Shown here: positions 1 to 9,912 of the stretch, one piece after another
Layout: every line of letters starts with the position of its first letter
How positions within the stretch are numbered: the first letter of the stretch is position 1
DNA from: Lobulomyces angularis
Lineage: Eukaryota; Chytridiomycota; Chytridiomycetes; Lobulomycetales; Lobulomycetaceae
Direction: 5' to 3'
DNA length: 64,000 bases
NCBI GenBank assembly: GCA_027604685.1
Contig: JADHYX010000031.1
Span: 26,746-90,745 of the forward strand
The notes under the pieces: generated by a model
The model's database searches: none
Seen by the model: only the letters and a program-made list of their open reading frames with translations
What the model was told of the DNA's origin: nothing
Program-made: the position numbers and the translations under genes

Positions 1-356
1 TTTCTTTTGTCTCATATTTAATGTATGATTCTAGAGAATAGGTTAAAAATTTGTAATCCAGTACAAAAATTGAGGGCTTCAGAGAGGATTGAAAGAATTT
101 GTCGACATCTAATATTCAAATGAAATTAAATTTAAAAATTTCTTTTTTTACCTTCTTTTGAATTTATCATATAAAGAATTCCTACATTTTTTAGAAAATG
201 ACCACCTCCGAAATTGTTAGTGTTGTTCATTGTTTTCACAGAAGCTAAACTAATCAACTTTTGATATATTTGATTATCCAGTGTTCCCGTATAATCAACT
301 TCTGATATAACATATTTCAGCAGAATGAAAAGTTTAAATATTTCCAAAATATTCAT
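1..356 (-). CDS. Partial nicastrin-like protein, 5' end of gene
   Basis: Two exons are readable, 152..356 and 1..108, joined by a 43-nt GT..AG intron; the frame stays open to the window edge, so the 3' part lies outside. The first Met with a plausible signal peptide is MNILEIFKLFILLKYVISEV. After the signal come an Asn-rich stretch and GGGHFLKNVGILYMINSKE, then VDKFFQSSLKPSIFVLDYKF. The order 'short N-terminal region, VG(I/V)L beta strand, acidic helix, (I/M)VLL/D strand' resembles the mature N-terminus of nicastrin, the glycosylated subunit of gamma-secretase. I infer this from about 35 residues only. The Cys pair usual near the nicastrin N-terminus is not visible. It may instead be another secreted alpha/beta protein. 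Confidence 0.4.
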
Positions 357-407
357 ATTATTTATATTTTTTTTTACAAAAAATATTTTTACTTTATAGA
401 CTAACAA

Positions 408-879
408 GGCTAAGCAGTTATAAAGACTATTTTTTTATTTATTTTTTTCACATCATATATAGCTGCCATATACTAAGTTTTATACTTGACACAGTTGTCA
501 ATGCAGTCAACAGAATGACCACAGTCATCTTTTCATTTAGATAATTTTTTGGATACATGTATCAGGATTTAGTAACATCATTATAAATACTTTGAGTACA
601 TTGTTAGTATATGGAGCCATCAAACGCTGTATGAATAGGGATTAACTGCTTTTTAGTCCTTATCTTGTAAAATTAATATGTTTATCTTGTTCTGTTATAA
701 AAGATAACTTATGGATTATTTATTGAACTTACATTTTACAGAGCAAGTAATAGAGCAAACATAACATGAAACATTGTAAACTCTTCTAATTTTGAAATAA
801 TTAGAGATGTGTGACGAACAATAAAAAAAAAAAAAAAAAAATTAACATTATACTAAACATATAAGAAAAGAAAGTAAAT
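408..879. other. Intergenic, no gene seen
   Basis: A 470-base stretch between the divergent nicastrin-like and Tom6-like genes. I see no ORF with a credible start and no splice-linked exons. It ends in an 18-base A run at about 824-841, roughly 40 bases upstream of the Tom6-like start, which could be a nucleosome-excluding promoter tract. Confidence 0.5.
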
Positions 880-1087
880 ATGGATAGAATTGAGGGTAAC
901 AATGAAAATGAAAAATTTAGCTTGTTAAGGTAAATTAAAGTTGTTATAAAAATTATAATGGTTTTGATTGTTTTTAATTTAAAGAGAATTGTTGAATCCA
1001 GGAAACGTTAAAATTGTATTTCATGGAGGTATTTTCTCATTAGCGGTTTATATGTTCGCCAATCACTCTGAAATGTTTGCTTTATAA
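880..1087 (+). CDS. Tom6-like small tail-anchored membrane protein
   Basis: Exon 1 is 880..929, a 55-nt intron follows, and exon 2 is 985..1087, giving 50 residues. The protein has a short charged N-terminus (MDRIEGNNENEK), an amphipathic FSLLRELLNP segment, one membrane segment (VFHGGIFSLAVYMFANH) and ends SEMFAL. This plan, with an F-x-x-(L/F)-(R/K)-E helix followed by a single TM and a very short tail, resembles Tom6, a small stabilising subunit of the mitochondrial outer-membrane import pore. Tom6 is poorly conserved, so this is a suggestion; another mitochondrial or ER microprotein is possible. The gene is too short to stand out as a long ORF but its splice sites keep the frame. Confidence 0.45.
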
Positions 1088-1241
1088 TTGATTATGTACG
1101 ATTTTATGTATAACTTAAAAAGAAAAATATTTTATTGGTCATACTTGTATAATTAATTTCAGAACTTTTTATTTAATATAATATTTAACAATTTAACTTA
1201 TTATATATCTAAATCAAAATCGCTTTTTTATCTGGGTAAAT

Positions 1242-1559
1242 TTATTGATAGTACAATTCCAATGACATTCCATCACTAATTTCATCTATAAGTAAAAATA
1301 AATAAAATCTAATCAAAAGTAAAAAAACTTACAATCGTCAATAGTAATATGATCTTTGAATATATTGTAACTTTTTTTTAAAACGATTTTTTCAGCCTTG
1401 GTACCAATTTGAGCGGATATTAATTTTTTCAAATCTCCTATAGCTAAAAAATAATAAAGCTTAAGGAGAATAAAAAATCATAAACTTTATACTGTCGTCT
1501 CCGTTGCATTTTACTCTCACTTTCTTTCCAGTTCTGTCGTTGCAAATTACTTCCAGCAT
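1242..1559 (-). CDS. HUB1: Ubiquitin-like splicing modifier Hub1/UBL5
   Basis: Three exons (1493..1559, 1333..1443, 1242..1285) join without frame breaks into exactly 73 residues, the length of Hub1/UBL5. The start [19 protein letters not shown], the middle [19 protein letters not shown] and the end [13 protein letters not shown] follow the family nearly residue for residue, including the C-terminal double Tyr that replaces the Gly-Gly of true ubiquitin. Hub1 is a beta-grasp protein that binds HIND elements in spliceosome proteins such as Snu66/Prp38 non-covalently and influences 5' splice-site choice. Introns are 49 and 47 nt. The call is firm, although no exon is longer than 111 nt. Confidence 0.95.
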
Positions 1560-1650
1560 ATCAAATAAATTTATTAAAAATATTCAAAGTGTTACACATA
1601 TTTATTTACATTAAGAAAGTTTTAGTTATTACAAATTTTTTCCTACATGA

Positions 1651-2017
1651 TTATGATTCTTCCAATAATACATCTAAAACAAACTGCGTTTCATGTAAAT
1701 TTTCAATAAAATACTTCATCAAGTTTGCCTTATTTTTTGCCTCTTGCAGCAAATTGTCCTTTTCCAACTTCAGCTGTTCCAATTCTGAACTTGACTTAAA
1801 AATAATTTTTTTAAGAAAATGAAAAAATTTTTAATTTGATATTTTATAATTATTTTTTTTTTTTTTATACTGTGGGTAAGTTTAAATTATGTAGTAAGGG
1901 AATTAAATTGTTCTTCAAGTTAAAAATTTTATCATCGTTTTTTTCTTGAGATGCCAATATCAATTTTTGTAATAAGTCTTGAACTTCAAATTCAACTTTT
2001 GAAGTTTCTGATTGCAT
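1651..2017 (-). CDS. Small helical protein, Mediator-subunit-like (possibly Med30 type)
   Basis: Two exons, 1871..2017 and 1651..1794, joined in phase 0 across a 76-nt intron, give 96 residues. The N-terminal half (MQSETSKVEFEVQDLLQKLI) is helical; the C-terminal half (SELEQLKLEKDNLLQEAKNK then LMKYFIENLHETQFVLDVLL) is a leucine-rich coiled coil. The final helix pair looks like the C-terminal end of Mediator subunit 30, but small Mediator, BLOC and kinetochore subunits share this appearance, so the family is not settled. Its start lies only 52 bases from the start of the divergent copper transporter, so the two probably share a promoter. Confidence 0.6.
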
Positions 2018-2069
2018 ATAATGTAAATAATTTAACTTTTCTTCAAAAAAAAAAAAAAAAAAAAGTACA
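2018..2069. promoter_or_regulatory. 52-bp head-to-head promoter with poly(A) tract
   Basis: The whole interval between the divergent Mediator-like and Ctr start codons is 52 bases and contains a 20-base A run ending 5 bases before the Ctr ATG. Poly(dA:dT) tracts of this kind exclude nucleosomes in fungi. No TATA box or metal-response site is obvious. Confidence 0.5.
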
Positions 2070-2901
2070 ATGTCAGAAAATTCACATCACCATTCAACTC
2101 ACATGCATTCCAATCATAATATACCAGAAAAATTAGAAAATTCTCATGACCACTCCTCTGATATGTCAATGGTTCTAAATTGGTCATTGAATGGTAGTTA
2201 CTAATAACACAACTGTTAAGGTTTTACTTTTTATTTAGCTACCATAGTGTTTAAATCTTGGACAACTTCATGTAACGAAATTACAATATGAAATAACTAT
2301 GTACTAACAAAAACTGTCAAAAAATCTTATAGCAGAAATTTCGTTGTTTGTATCATGCATAATAATATTTCTTATTGCATATTATCAAGAATATTTGAAA
2401 GTATTCGTATTTGCAGAAGACGTAAAGCTAAAAAATTATATTGAGAATAAAGCTGTAGTCAACTTGAGTGAAGTAAATGTAGTTGATGATAGGGAACAGC
2501 AGGAAGTACTGTTGATAGGAACTAGCGCTAACAATGTTAGAGGGTTTAATAAAATAATAGAAAGTCCACTATTCTTTGAGCAGTTAAGCAACGGGTATAA
2601 AGATGTCATTCAATAACCAATTTTTTAATTCTTGTAATAAGGAGTTTTAGTGTTCAAACTCTGAGAAGTTTTTACTACGGCATTCAACATATAATATCAA
2701 TTTTTCTGAGTAAGTACATGAAGTTACCTTTAACTGATTTTGTTTTGTTTTGTTTTTTTTTTCCTTCTAGTGCTTGTTTTAATGACATATAATATATATA
2801 TAATTTTTTCCTTGATTTTAGGATCCGTATTGGGATTTTATAAATTTAGTAATATTATCTTAGTTGGAAAAAAAAAAATTTCCGGTGGAAGTCACTGTTA
2901 A
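2070..2901 (+). CDS. Ctr-family high-affinity copper transporter
   Basis: Five exons (2070..2193, 2239..2271, 2333..2594, 2651..2709, 2771..2901) join into 202 residues. The N-terminus is the His/Met-rich extracellular copper-binding segment (HHHSTHMHSNHN, then HDHSSDMSM). TM1 follows from about residue 50 (ISLFVSCIIIFLIAYYQEYL); a cytosolic loop of about 80 residues with an acidic patch comes next; TM2 contains the diagnostic MxxxM as MLVLMTYN; TM3 has GSVLG in place of GxxxG. The tail KKKISGGSHC ends in a possible copper-accepting His-Cys. Ctr proteins form trimers that import Cu(I). Intron 2 carries a perfect TACTAAC branch point at about 2301-2308. The 33-nt second exon hides the gene from simple ORF finding. 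Confidence 0.93.
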
Positions 2902-3122
2902 CAGAAAAAAGTCTAAAACAAATTTCTACTTTTTTTCAATTGAATTGCTTGAAGTTTTGTTTAAAAATTTAAATGATGCTAAAATTTTATTTAGTATGCT
3001 GTAAAGAGATTGTTAATTTTGTTTTATTTTTTTTTTTTACATTAAATTTTAAAACAATAAAAAAAAATTGTTTCACTTAAATTATTTAACATCAGTAAGA
3101 TTTTAAAATATAATAATTGATG

Positions 3123-3272
3123 TCATTTCCTACAACAGCAAATTCTGCAACAACAGATTAATAGCGCAAGAATCAGAGTAACGACGCTAACATTTGTATA
3201 AAATTCTGTATATCCAGGTACATCAAATGAATCTCTTTTTTTCAATTCTTGAACCTTTGTCAAAATTATCAT
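3123..3272 (-). CDS. One-TM Cys-tail microprotein, copy 1
   Basis: A single-exon ORF of 49 residues beginning MIILTKVQELKKRDSFDVPG, then a membrane segment (VSVVTLILALLI) and a cysteine-rich tail CCCRICCCRK. I recognise no family. The layout 'helix, KKRD, PG(Y/F)T, membrane segment, Cys cluster, basic end' is shared with the next gene upstream on the same strand, which makes both more credible as genes. The juxtamembrane Cys cluster suggests multiple S-acylation; the KKRD could be a dibasic processing site. Function unknown. Confidence 0.6.
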   Translation of the reverse strand: MIILTKVQELKKRDSFDVPGYTEFYTNVSVVTLILALLICCCRICCCRK

Positions 3273-3511
3273 AAATTTATGAACTGTTTACAGTTGCTAA
3301 ATTTTTTTTTTGGAAATAAAAAAATGAAATTGGTAATGAAGATTAAAAAATTAATTTTAGCTGTATAAATCATATTTATTTTTATAAAAAAAAAATAAAA
3401 TAAAATAAATAACAAGAACAGTTTTGTATGCTTAAAAAAAAAAAAAAAAAAGATATTAAATTGTTTAAATTTACTAAGGTTTCTTAAAACGAAACTGAAA
3501 GAAAAATAGAA

Positions 3512-3700
3512 TCATCGGCAGCAACAGCAACAAATAATGATAATGATAATAACAATGACAACAGCAGTAGTGGATATACCAATTGTAAAGCCAGGAGAAG
3601 ATATTTGAAAGTCTCTTTTTGATAAATGATGTATTAGGTTTGATTGGATTTCGTAACCTCTTACTTTGAGGTTTTCTTTGATTAAAGGTAAAGCTGCCAT
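3512..3700 (-). CDS. One-TM Cys-tail microprotein, copy 2
   Basis: Single-exon ORF of 62 residues. The usable start is the ATG at 3700 (MAALPLIKENLKVRGYEIQS). It continues LSKRDFQISSPGFTIGISTT, a strongly hydrophobic isoleucine/valine run and the tail CCCCCR. Compared with the 3123..3272 protein, the KRD, PG(F/Y)T, membrane span and terminal Cys cluster align in the same order, so I read them as tandem paralogues about 240 bases apart. The extreme Ile run and five consecutive Cys come from simple ATT/ATC and TGC repeats, so part of the similarity could be low-complexity convergence. Confidence 0.6.
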   Translation of the reverse strand: MAALPLIKENLKVRGYEIQSNLIHHLSKRDFQISSPGFTIGISTTAVVIVIIIIIICCCCCR

Positions 3701-3910
3701 CAATAATGTAAATTAATGAAATATGTATTTAAAAAATATTTGTTTTTCTAAAATTTCAATCTTAAGCTTTTATATTGAAGCTGGTACATTTTCCACATCC
3801 AAATTGTGGCTTTTGAATGTTGTGTCTAAACATTATAAATTTTTAAATTTATGTTTTTAAACTAAATTCAACAAAAAAAAAAAAAAAAACTTTTCAAAAT
3901 ACTTCATAAA

Positions 3911-5809
3911 TTATGGAAGTTTTTTCATTAAGTGACGATAGTCATTTCCGTTATCCGCTTTTAAATCAACTTTACCAGGTCTAAGTATCGAAGTTTCTTT
4001 ACCTTTTTCAACATACTCCCTAAACTTTTTTGAACTTTCTGAATACTTCTTTAATTCTTCAAGTTCTCCCTCGTAACTTCCTCTAGGTTGAATATGGCTT
4101 TTAGTTTGCCATAATAACACATTTTCTCCATCTTGCTGATTGCTTTTTAATCTATCCATCATTACAGTAAAAGCTATACATTAGATAAAAAAAAATAAAA
4201 AAGAAACTAAATAGGGTAAGTCTTGTTAAATACCTTTCCCTACAAAATGTCCGCATAACCAAGGTATCGGAATTGAGTCATTTCCCTTTAGCCACTGGGG
4301 TAGTTCCCCTTTTAATTCGATTTTTGCATCCAAACTTGAGGTAATCAAACTTCTTTCAGAGTGAGCTCCATACATTCCAATAACTTCCGCATCTGAAAAG
4401 GCTTCAAATCGCTCCTTCCTATAGTGAATTGGTAAAAAAACATCCAAAAATTTATTACCAAAACTTCAGTGCTTCTTGTTCAATATCAATACAACCAAGA
4501 TTTCTCAAGTACTTTGCAACAGCTGATATTCCATACCTGGGGGTAAGGTGCACAAATCTGGAAAATTCCGACTTGTAAAAGCCTGTAACTTGATGCAATT
4601 TTGCAAAAGAATGATGAATTAAAATTCCAACAACTTTTAACCTATAATTTTATTAGGATTGACTAAACATTTACATAAAATTTTTATTACAGTACCTGGG
4701 AGAGTTAAAAGCATTCATTCCTAAAGCTTTACAAAAACATATTCCGAGAATAATTCCAGTTACAGTACAGCTGCTGCCAACGGCCAGATAGATAGCATCA
4801 ACATCTGGTACTTCGCCTCTCTCAATTTGTTCTCCTAATTCTATTGCTGCTCCAATTTGGCCCAAAACCCCTGTAATATTATTTCCTCCTTTCAATTGAA
4901 CAGAAAAATTTTTTTAGGCACCTTTAAAATTATTTAGTTATTTAGTTTTAATACCCATGTTAAATATTTTGTCAACATTATCTGAATAAAATAGGGTTTT
5001 TAAAATAACTTTCACTCTACTCCCTTCAGAGGGATCAAAATGTAACAGGGTTGACGGTTTAAAGGAAATGGTAGATAGGACATTCAACGTATTGTCCTAT
5101 AAATGAAATAAAAGTATAAAAAGAGTTTAAACTGATAAGATTGTTGGTTACCAATTCGGGTTCATCAGGGCCAGCGTGAATAATGGAAATAGGCAGATTA
5201 TTAGCATATTTACCATGAACCAATGTGGCAACCAGTTGATTCGAACCTACAAGCTTAAAAAAATTATAGTGTATGAAATACTCACCTGAACTTCCAACAG
5301 TAAAAAATTTGGCATGAGGATTTTTAAAATGGTGAACTTCACAAGCCGCTATTTGATACTGAAGGGTCCTAACTTTGTTTCCCCCATAAATCGGCGAGGA
5401 CAAATCTTCCCTTTTAATCCAAAATTTTATACCTTCATAACTCTCCTTGTTAATGGTTGCTTGACTAAAATAAACCAAAAAAAATAAATTAAAAATTAAA
5501 AAATGCAGCGTAAGGAATAAAAGTAAAAAAAATATTTTTAGAAGAAAAATGTATATATATTTTATCATACTGAATGGGTGTAGGATAAACACCAAGCTCT
5601 TTCCAAGCAATCTTATTTTTAAGGATGGGAAATTTACGAAATAATGGATTTCTTTCCATTTCTGTTTCTTCCATAGGCTGCAATAGTTGTGTTGAAGGAT
5701 TAATGCTGTAATAAATTCCAGAAAAAATTGTAGATGCAAGCACTAAAATTAAAAAGATCACAAGTATTAAGCTCAGTAACAGAATGAGGATTATCATAGC
5801 AATGTCCAT
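3911..5809 (-). CDS. Membrane-anchored PLP enzyme, ACC deaminase / D-cysteine desulfhydrase family
   Basis: About seven short exons on one strand. The start at 5809 gives a hydrophobic anchor (residues about 4-35, MIILILLLSLILVIFLILVL). Then come the family blocks in order: W(I)KREDLSSPIYGGNKVR, which holds the PLP Schiff-base lysine in GGNK; a GSSG turn; KGGNNITGVLGQIGAAIELG; AVGSSCTVTGIILG (phosphate-binding loop); the late MYGAHSE motif; and MMDRLKSNQQDGENVLLWQT near the end. These match fold-type II enzymes that split ACC or D-cysteine to 2-oxobutyrate or pyruvate plus ammonia. Substrate cannot be decided here. The N-terminal TM is unusual because family members are normally soluble or mitochondrial. 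Length is roughly 450 residues plus the anchor. Confidence 0.85.
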
Positions 5810-6148
5810 CTTGTATGTGATTCTATCAGTTTATTTAAAAAAAAAATAAAAAATTTGAATAATTTAAGAAAATTTTTTTATTCTTTTTTCAGCCCTTTAC
5901 TTAATCTTCAAGTAACACAAAGAATTTAAATGAAAAAAACTGTTCTCCAACTAACTTACTACATATTTCATTCCCTAAGCATTGAAATAGTATTTAAAAC
6001 CTTAATAAGGAAAACCATCGAAGATATATTCATTAAAAAACTAAAAAATTGAAAAAAATAGTAATATTTATAATTTTATATTTAATGAAAAATTGAAACA
6101 AAAGAGGAAATTATACTTGTAATAGATTACAAACATATCTTATTTTTT
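5810..6148. other. Intergenic, no gene seen
   Basis: AT-rich spacer between two genes on the minus strand: the promoter side of the PLP-enzyme gene and the 3' side of the glucanase gene. I see no ORF or structured element. Confidence 0.5.
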
Positions 6149-8602
6149 CTAATTTATTATAAATTTTGAAACAACACTGGAAAATGCCGCTGTATTTGTT
6201 TCAAAGCCAGCTGTATCTTTTCCATCAATTTGCATCATGTAACTACTACCTATTGTGTTGATACTAATAAATGAAACTTTTTGAGATTTTTCTACAACGG
6301 CCAACAACTTTTGACAGTTTGAAGATTTTAAACATACTTGTTCGTAACGATCAAAAAAACTGTAAAGTCCCAATCCATATACAAAAATATTTGATGAATT
6401 AACAATTCGAAGTCCTAAAGCTTGATTAGCCCCTAATATTGGATCATCAGGTCTTTCTACTGGTTTAATGATTGGGTGTAAACCTGAAGATGCTTGCCAA
6501 TAAGGTGACTCAGATTGAATAACTGACATGAATACATTTTTTGCGTTAACAATTTGATACTGATAGAGGGCGTTATGTTCACTTGAGGTTCCATATAACC
6601 AAACTGGACCATTTTCGGATTCAATTAAAATTCCTCGTCCGGAATAAATGTCGATTTGTGTTTGCGCAAAAACATCCAAATCATGATCTGCAGTCCATCC
6701 CCAGATATTTTCTAAATAAGCTGAACTCTTTTTTGTCAAGTGTAGTAGCATAAAAGCTCCAAAACATTCAACTGGACCACCTTTTGGACAATTTTTTGAA
6801 TTCATTTGTGAATCGATAGAACCACCTACTCGAAAGTGGCAATCCCACATCGCAGCTGAACCTTGACTACTTTGACCTACATTCCATTCAACTAAAATTG
6901 CACCAGCAGTTTGCCCAAGTGGGGAAAACATTAAATCAGATAATTCTATAAGTCCAGTATCTCCTGAATTTCCAATTTTAAATGCTGGTTGGGGATTTGA
7001 AGGATCAGAAAAAAATAAACCAGTTGGTTGTATCAACGACCAAGTTTCTCCTACAATGCGTGAGCCTACTGGAACAAATACTGTACTTTTTATTACATAA
7101 GAACCCATTGGAAAAAATAGTATTTTACAGTGAGCATATGTTGTTAATAACTCATTAATTAATTTAGAATCATCTGTTTTTCCATCTCCTCTTACTCCAA
7201 AATCTTTTACATTTATAAATTGCGATTTTTCGTAATTGTTATATTGAGGACGTGATCTGGTGAAAAAATTTCCTTGAGAATCCAATAAAAGTTGTGACCT
7301 GGGACTAGTATAAGTTCCCTCGGTATACGCTCCATTTACGTCACGCCCAATGGACCAGGCAGATACTGTAGAGGAAGCGGAACCTTTTAGAATTGGTGCT
7401 GACTCTCCTTGCACTATAACGGCCACATTGGAAACCTTCACATTATCTAAAATTAACGTTCCTGCACCAGCATATAAAGATGTACTGCTTTTAACTGTGA
7501 GAATCGCCTTTTCAACTGAGTTAAAATCGGAATCAAGCACTGTTAAAGAAGCTACTTGTTGACCGCTTGAACCACCAGAGGTCATATCAATACCAATTTT
7601 AGAATTGGAAATAGTTAATTTCTGAAAGGACCACTGCCAACCCCAGTTTAAATAAATACCAGTTTGCGCATTACTAATTTGGACATCACGAACAGTGAAT
7701 TGTTGATTGCCCATCCACATAGCAAATTTTCCTCCATTAAAAACTAATTCTGACATGAATCCACCAGACCCATTTTCCATCCAAATGCCTTGATGTCCTG
7801 TAGCAGGATCTGTAGACATTTTAAATGCCAGATAGGTTAAGGAGGTTGCTTGGGCCACCTGCCAGTGAATACAAGTGGTTGTAGCTGTTATAGGTGTAGC
7901 AGTAGTATCGAAGACAAAATTGCGAACTTGGCGAAAAAAGTTATTTTGGTTAATGTACCACTGTGCTCCATTACCACCAGGGATGTATACGTTAGAGTCA
8001 ATTATTGCCATTCCAGAAAAAGAAGGAGCTGCCTTTAATATAGGTCTGTTATGGTATTCTCCAACCAATTGAGTATAGTAATACATGATAATAGGAGAAG
8101 ATACTATATAAGTACCAGCTGGAAAGTACACCAAAGCAGGTAATATAGTGGATGAACCACAATTTTCACCACTAAATGCAATGCATTTAAATTTAAGTCA
8201 TTTATTTTTTATTATTTTTTTCTTACCATCGATTTTGGTCTTTTATTGCTGCATTAATAGCAGCAGTGTCATCAGTTATTCCATCGCCTCTTGCACCATA
8301 ATCTCTTACGTTACGATAAACTTTATAAGAAGATGGATTTAAATGAAAGGCAGATATTCCATTATGAGAAACTTGTGATATCCAAAATGAAGGGTTTGGT
8401 GAAGTCTCAATCTGACAGGAAAGATTTTGTCTCGGAAATATTTTAACACTTGCATCATTCAAAAGTATTTTGTGTTCACTTTGATAATCAGCAATAACTA
8501 TATAAAAAAATTAATATTTATCATTTTTATCTATATTTTACCTTGACCAAAATTTAATGATACTGATAAGCAAAAAATTTGGTAAATAAATTTTACCAAC
8601 AT
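6149..8602 (-). CDS. Secreted GH55-like exo-beta-1,3-glucanase
   Basis: Three exons: a signal-peptide exon (MLVKFIYQIFCLSVSLNFGQ), a second ending in the junction DQNRC-GENCGSS, and a large exon 6149..8134. Total is about 770 residues, the usual GH55 length. Each half carries the pectate-lyase-3 type beta-helix entry motif: VRDYGARGDGITDDTAAINA near residue 70 and VKDFGVRGDGKTDDSKLINE near residue 420. This double beta-helix is the hallmark of GH55 glucan 1,3-beta-glucosidases. Other family blocks are CGSSTILPALVYFPAGTYIV, GIWMENGSGGFMSEL, WGWTADHDLD and GRGILIESENGPVWLYGTSS. It probably remodels or digests laminarin-type glucan outside the cell. No frameshift is seen. Confidence 0.92.
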
Positions 8603-9157
8603 AATTACAAAAAAAATGAATTGGTTTATAGTAATTGAGCTAATATTTAATATATTAAAAAAAATATCATTTCTGAACTTGTATTTATTGAAAAAAAAGT
8701 GAATTATTGGAATTTAATTTTTTATCTATTTAATCGCAAAAAGGTGAATTTTCCCTGAAAATGAACGAAATGAACAAAATAGAGTCAAAAAAGTTACAAA
8801 GGAAGAATAGGAATAAAACTTGAACAGAATATTGGTATAATTCTACGAAATTTCTATATATAGAGAATAATTAGATAGGGTCACTTTTTCAAGATTTGAG
8901 ACACAGCGGATAACGATAACATCAAGATAGTTTTTAGATTGTTTTGAAATTGCCTTATTTACAATCAACTGAACTATAGTTTGAAGAAAGCATTACATTT
9001 AGTATATTTCATATTTTCACATACTTTGTTTATTGCTAATATTATTGAGTTACTACTATTATTTCCAACAGCTTAAGCTGTAACCAAGGTTACACACTCA
9101 TTCCAGCCAAGCAATGGTCAAGGTATACACAACACGATTATCAGATAATACAATATA
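8603..9157. other. Intergenic, with overlapping palindromes near the end
   Basis: Upstream region of the glucanase gene. I see no gene. At 9069-9080 lies the perfect 12-base palindrome CAGCTTAAGCTG, overlapped by a 7-base inverted repeat at 9079-9094 (TGTAACC/GGTTACA with AA between). Confidence 0.5.
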
Positions 9158-9621
9158 ATGTTAATTTCCGAAGTGATAAGGTTTTATACTGATTTTTTAA
9201 TTAACCTTTTTAAAAAAGACGCACGGAAGAAGTACCTTCGAAAAAAAGAAAAGTCCCAAAAAACAAAGGAACAACCTTACATTTACCTCTTTTTTAAAAT
9301 ATATGAAAGCACCTCCACAATTAACACAGATTTGAAGGAGTTATTGTTAAATTTAAACTAAAAGATAAAAAAAGGTTTAAGTGATTCTAAACGAAGAGCA
9401 AATCTTGCCAACTATTTCACAACACTGAAACAGAAGTAAACAACAGCAATTCAATTACTTAGTGAAGTACCCGTTAGATGTAGTATTGCTGGAACATTGG
9501 AACAGCAAACCTTCATGAATTACTGGTATTTTAAAACATGCATTCGCTTACGAGGTGTAGCAGGACCCTTGCTTAAACACAATCTATTTATCAAGACAAG
9601 ACTACCTGTTATGAAGCAGTA
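9158..9621 (+). pseudogene. Decayed ORF of unknown origin
   Basis: One frame reads as normal protein for about 155 codons but is broken by two in-frame TAA codons (near 9359 and 9437). Segments are MLISEVIRFYTDFLINLFKK, then KKGLSDSKRRANLANYFTTL, and a well-composed end segment from about 9440 to 9621 including RCSIAGTLEQQTFMNYWYFK and RGVAGPLLKHNLFIKTRLPV. I recognise no family. The stops and lack of splice signals around them suggest a pseudogene or transposon fragment. It could also be two small exons of an unrecognised gene. Confidence 0.3.
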
Positions 9622-9912
9622 GAACAAGAAAATTAACATCTTACACAATATTACATTTAGAATCTTAAAAACTTTTAAAAAAACCATATGATTCTATGTA
9701 ATCAATTTACTCACAAACACCCATATTACCTACTTTTTTGTTGGAGCAGAATAACCCTTGCCCATTAGTACCATTCTCAACCAATAGCACCATCTATTTA
9801 CCATCCATTTAATCCAACACTTCTTTTTGAGAATTTTTGTTTATATGTTGATTACAATTTAAAAAAATAGGAATTGTGCAGTTATTAATATATTTAGATT
9901 TAACTAAAGTCA

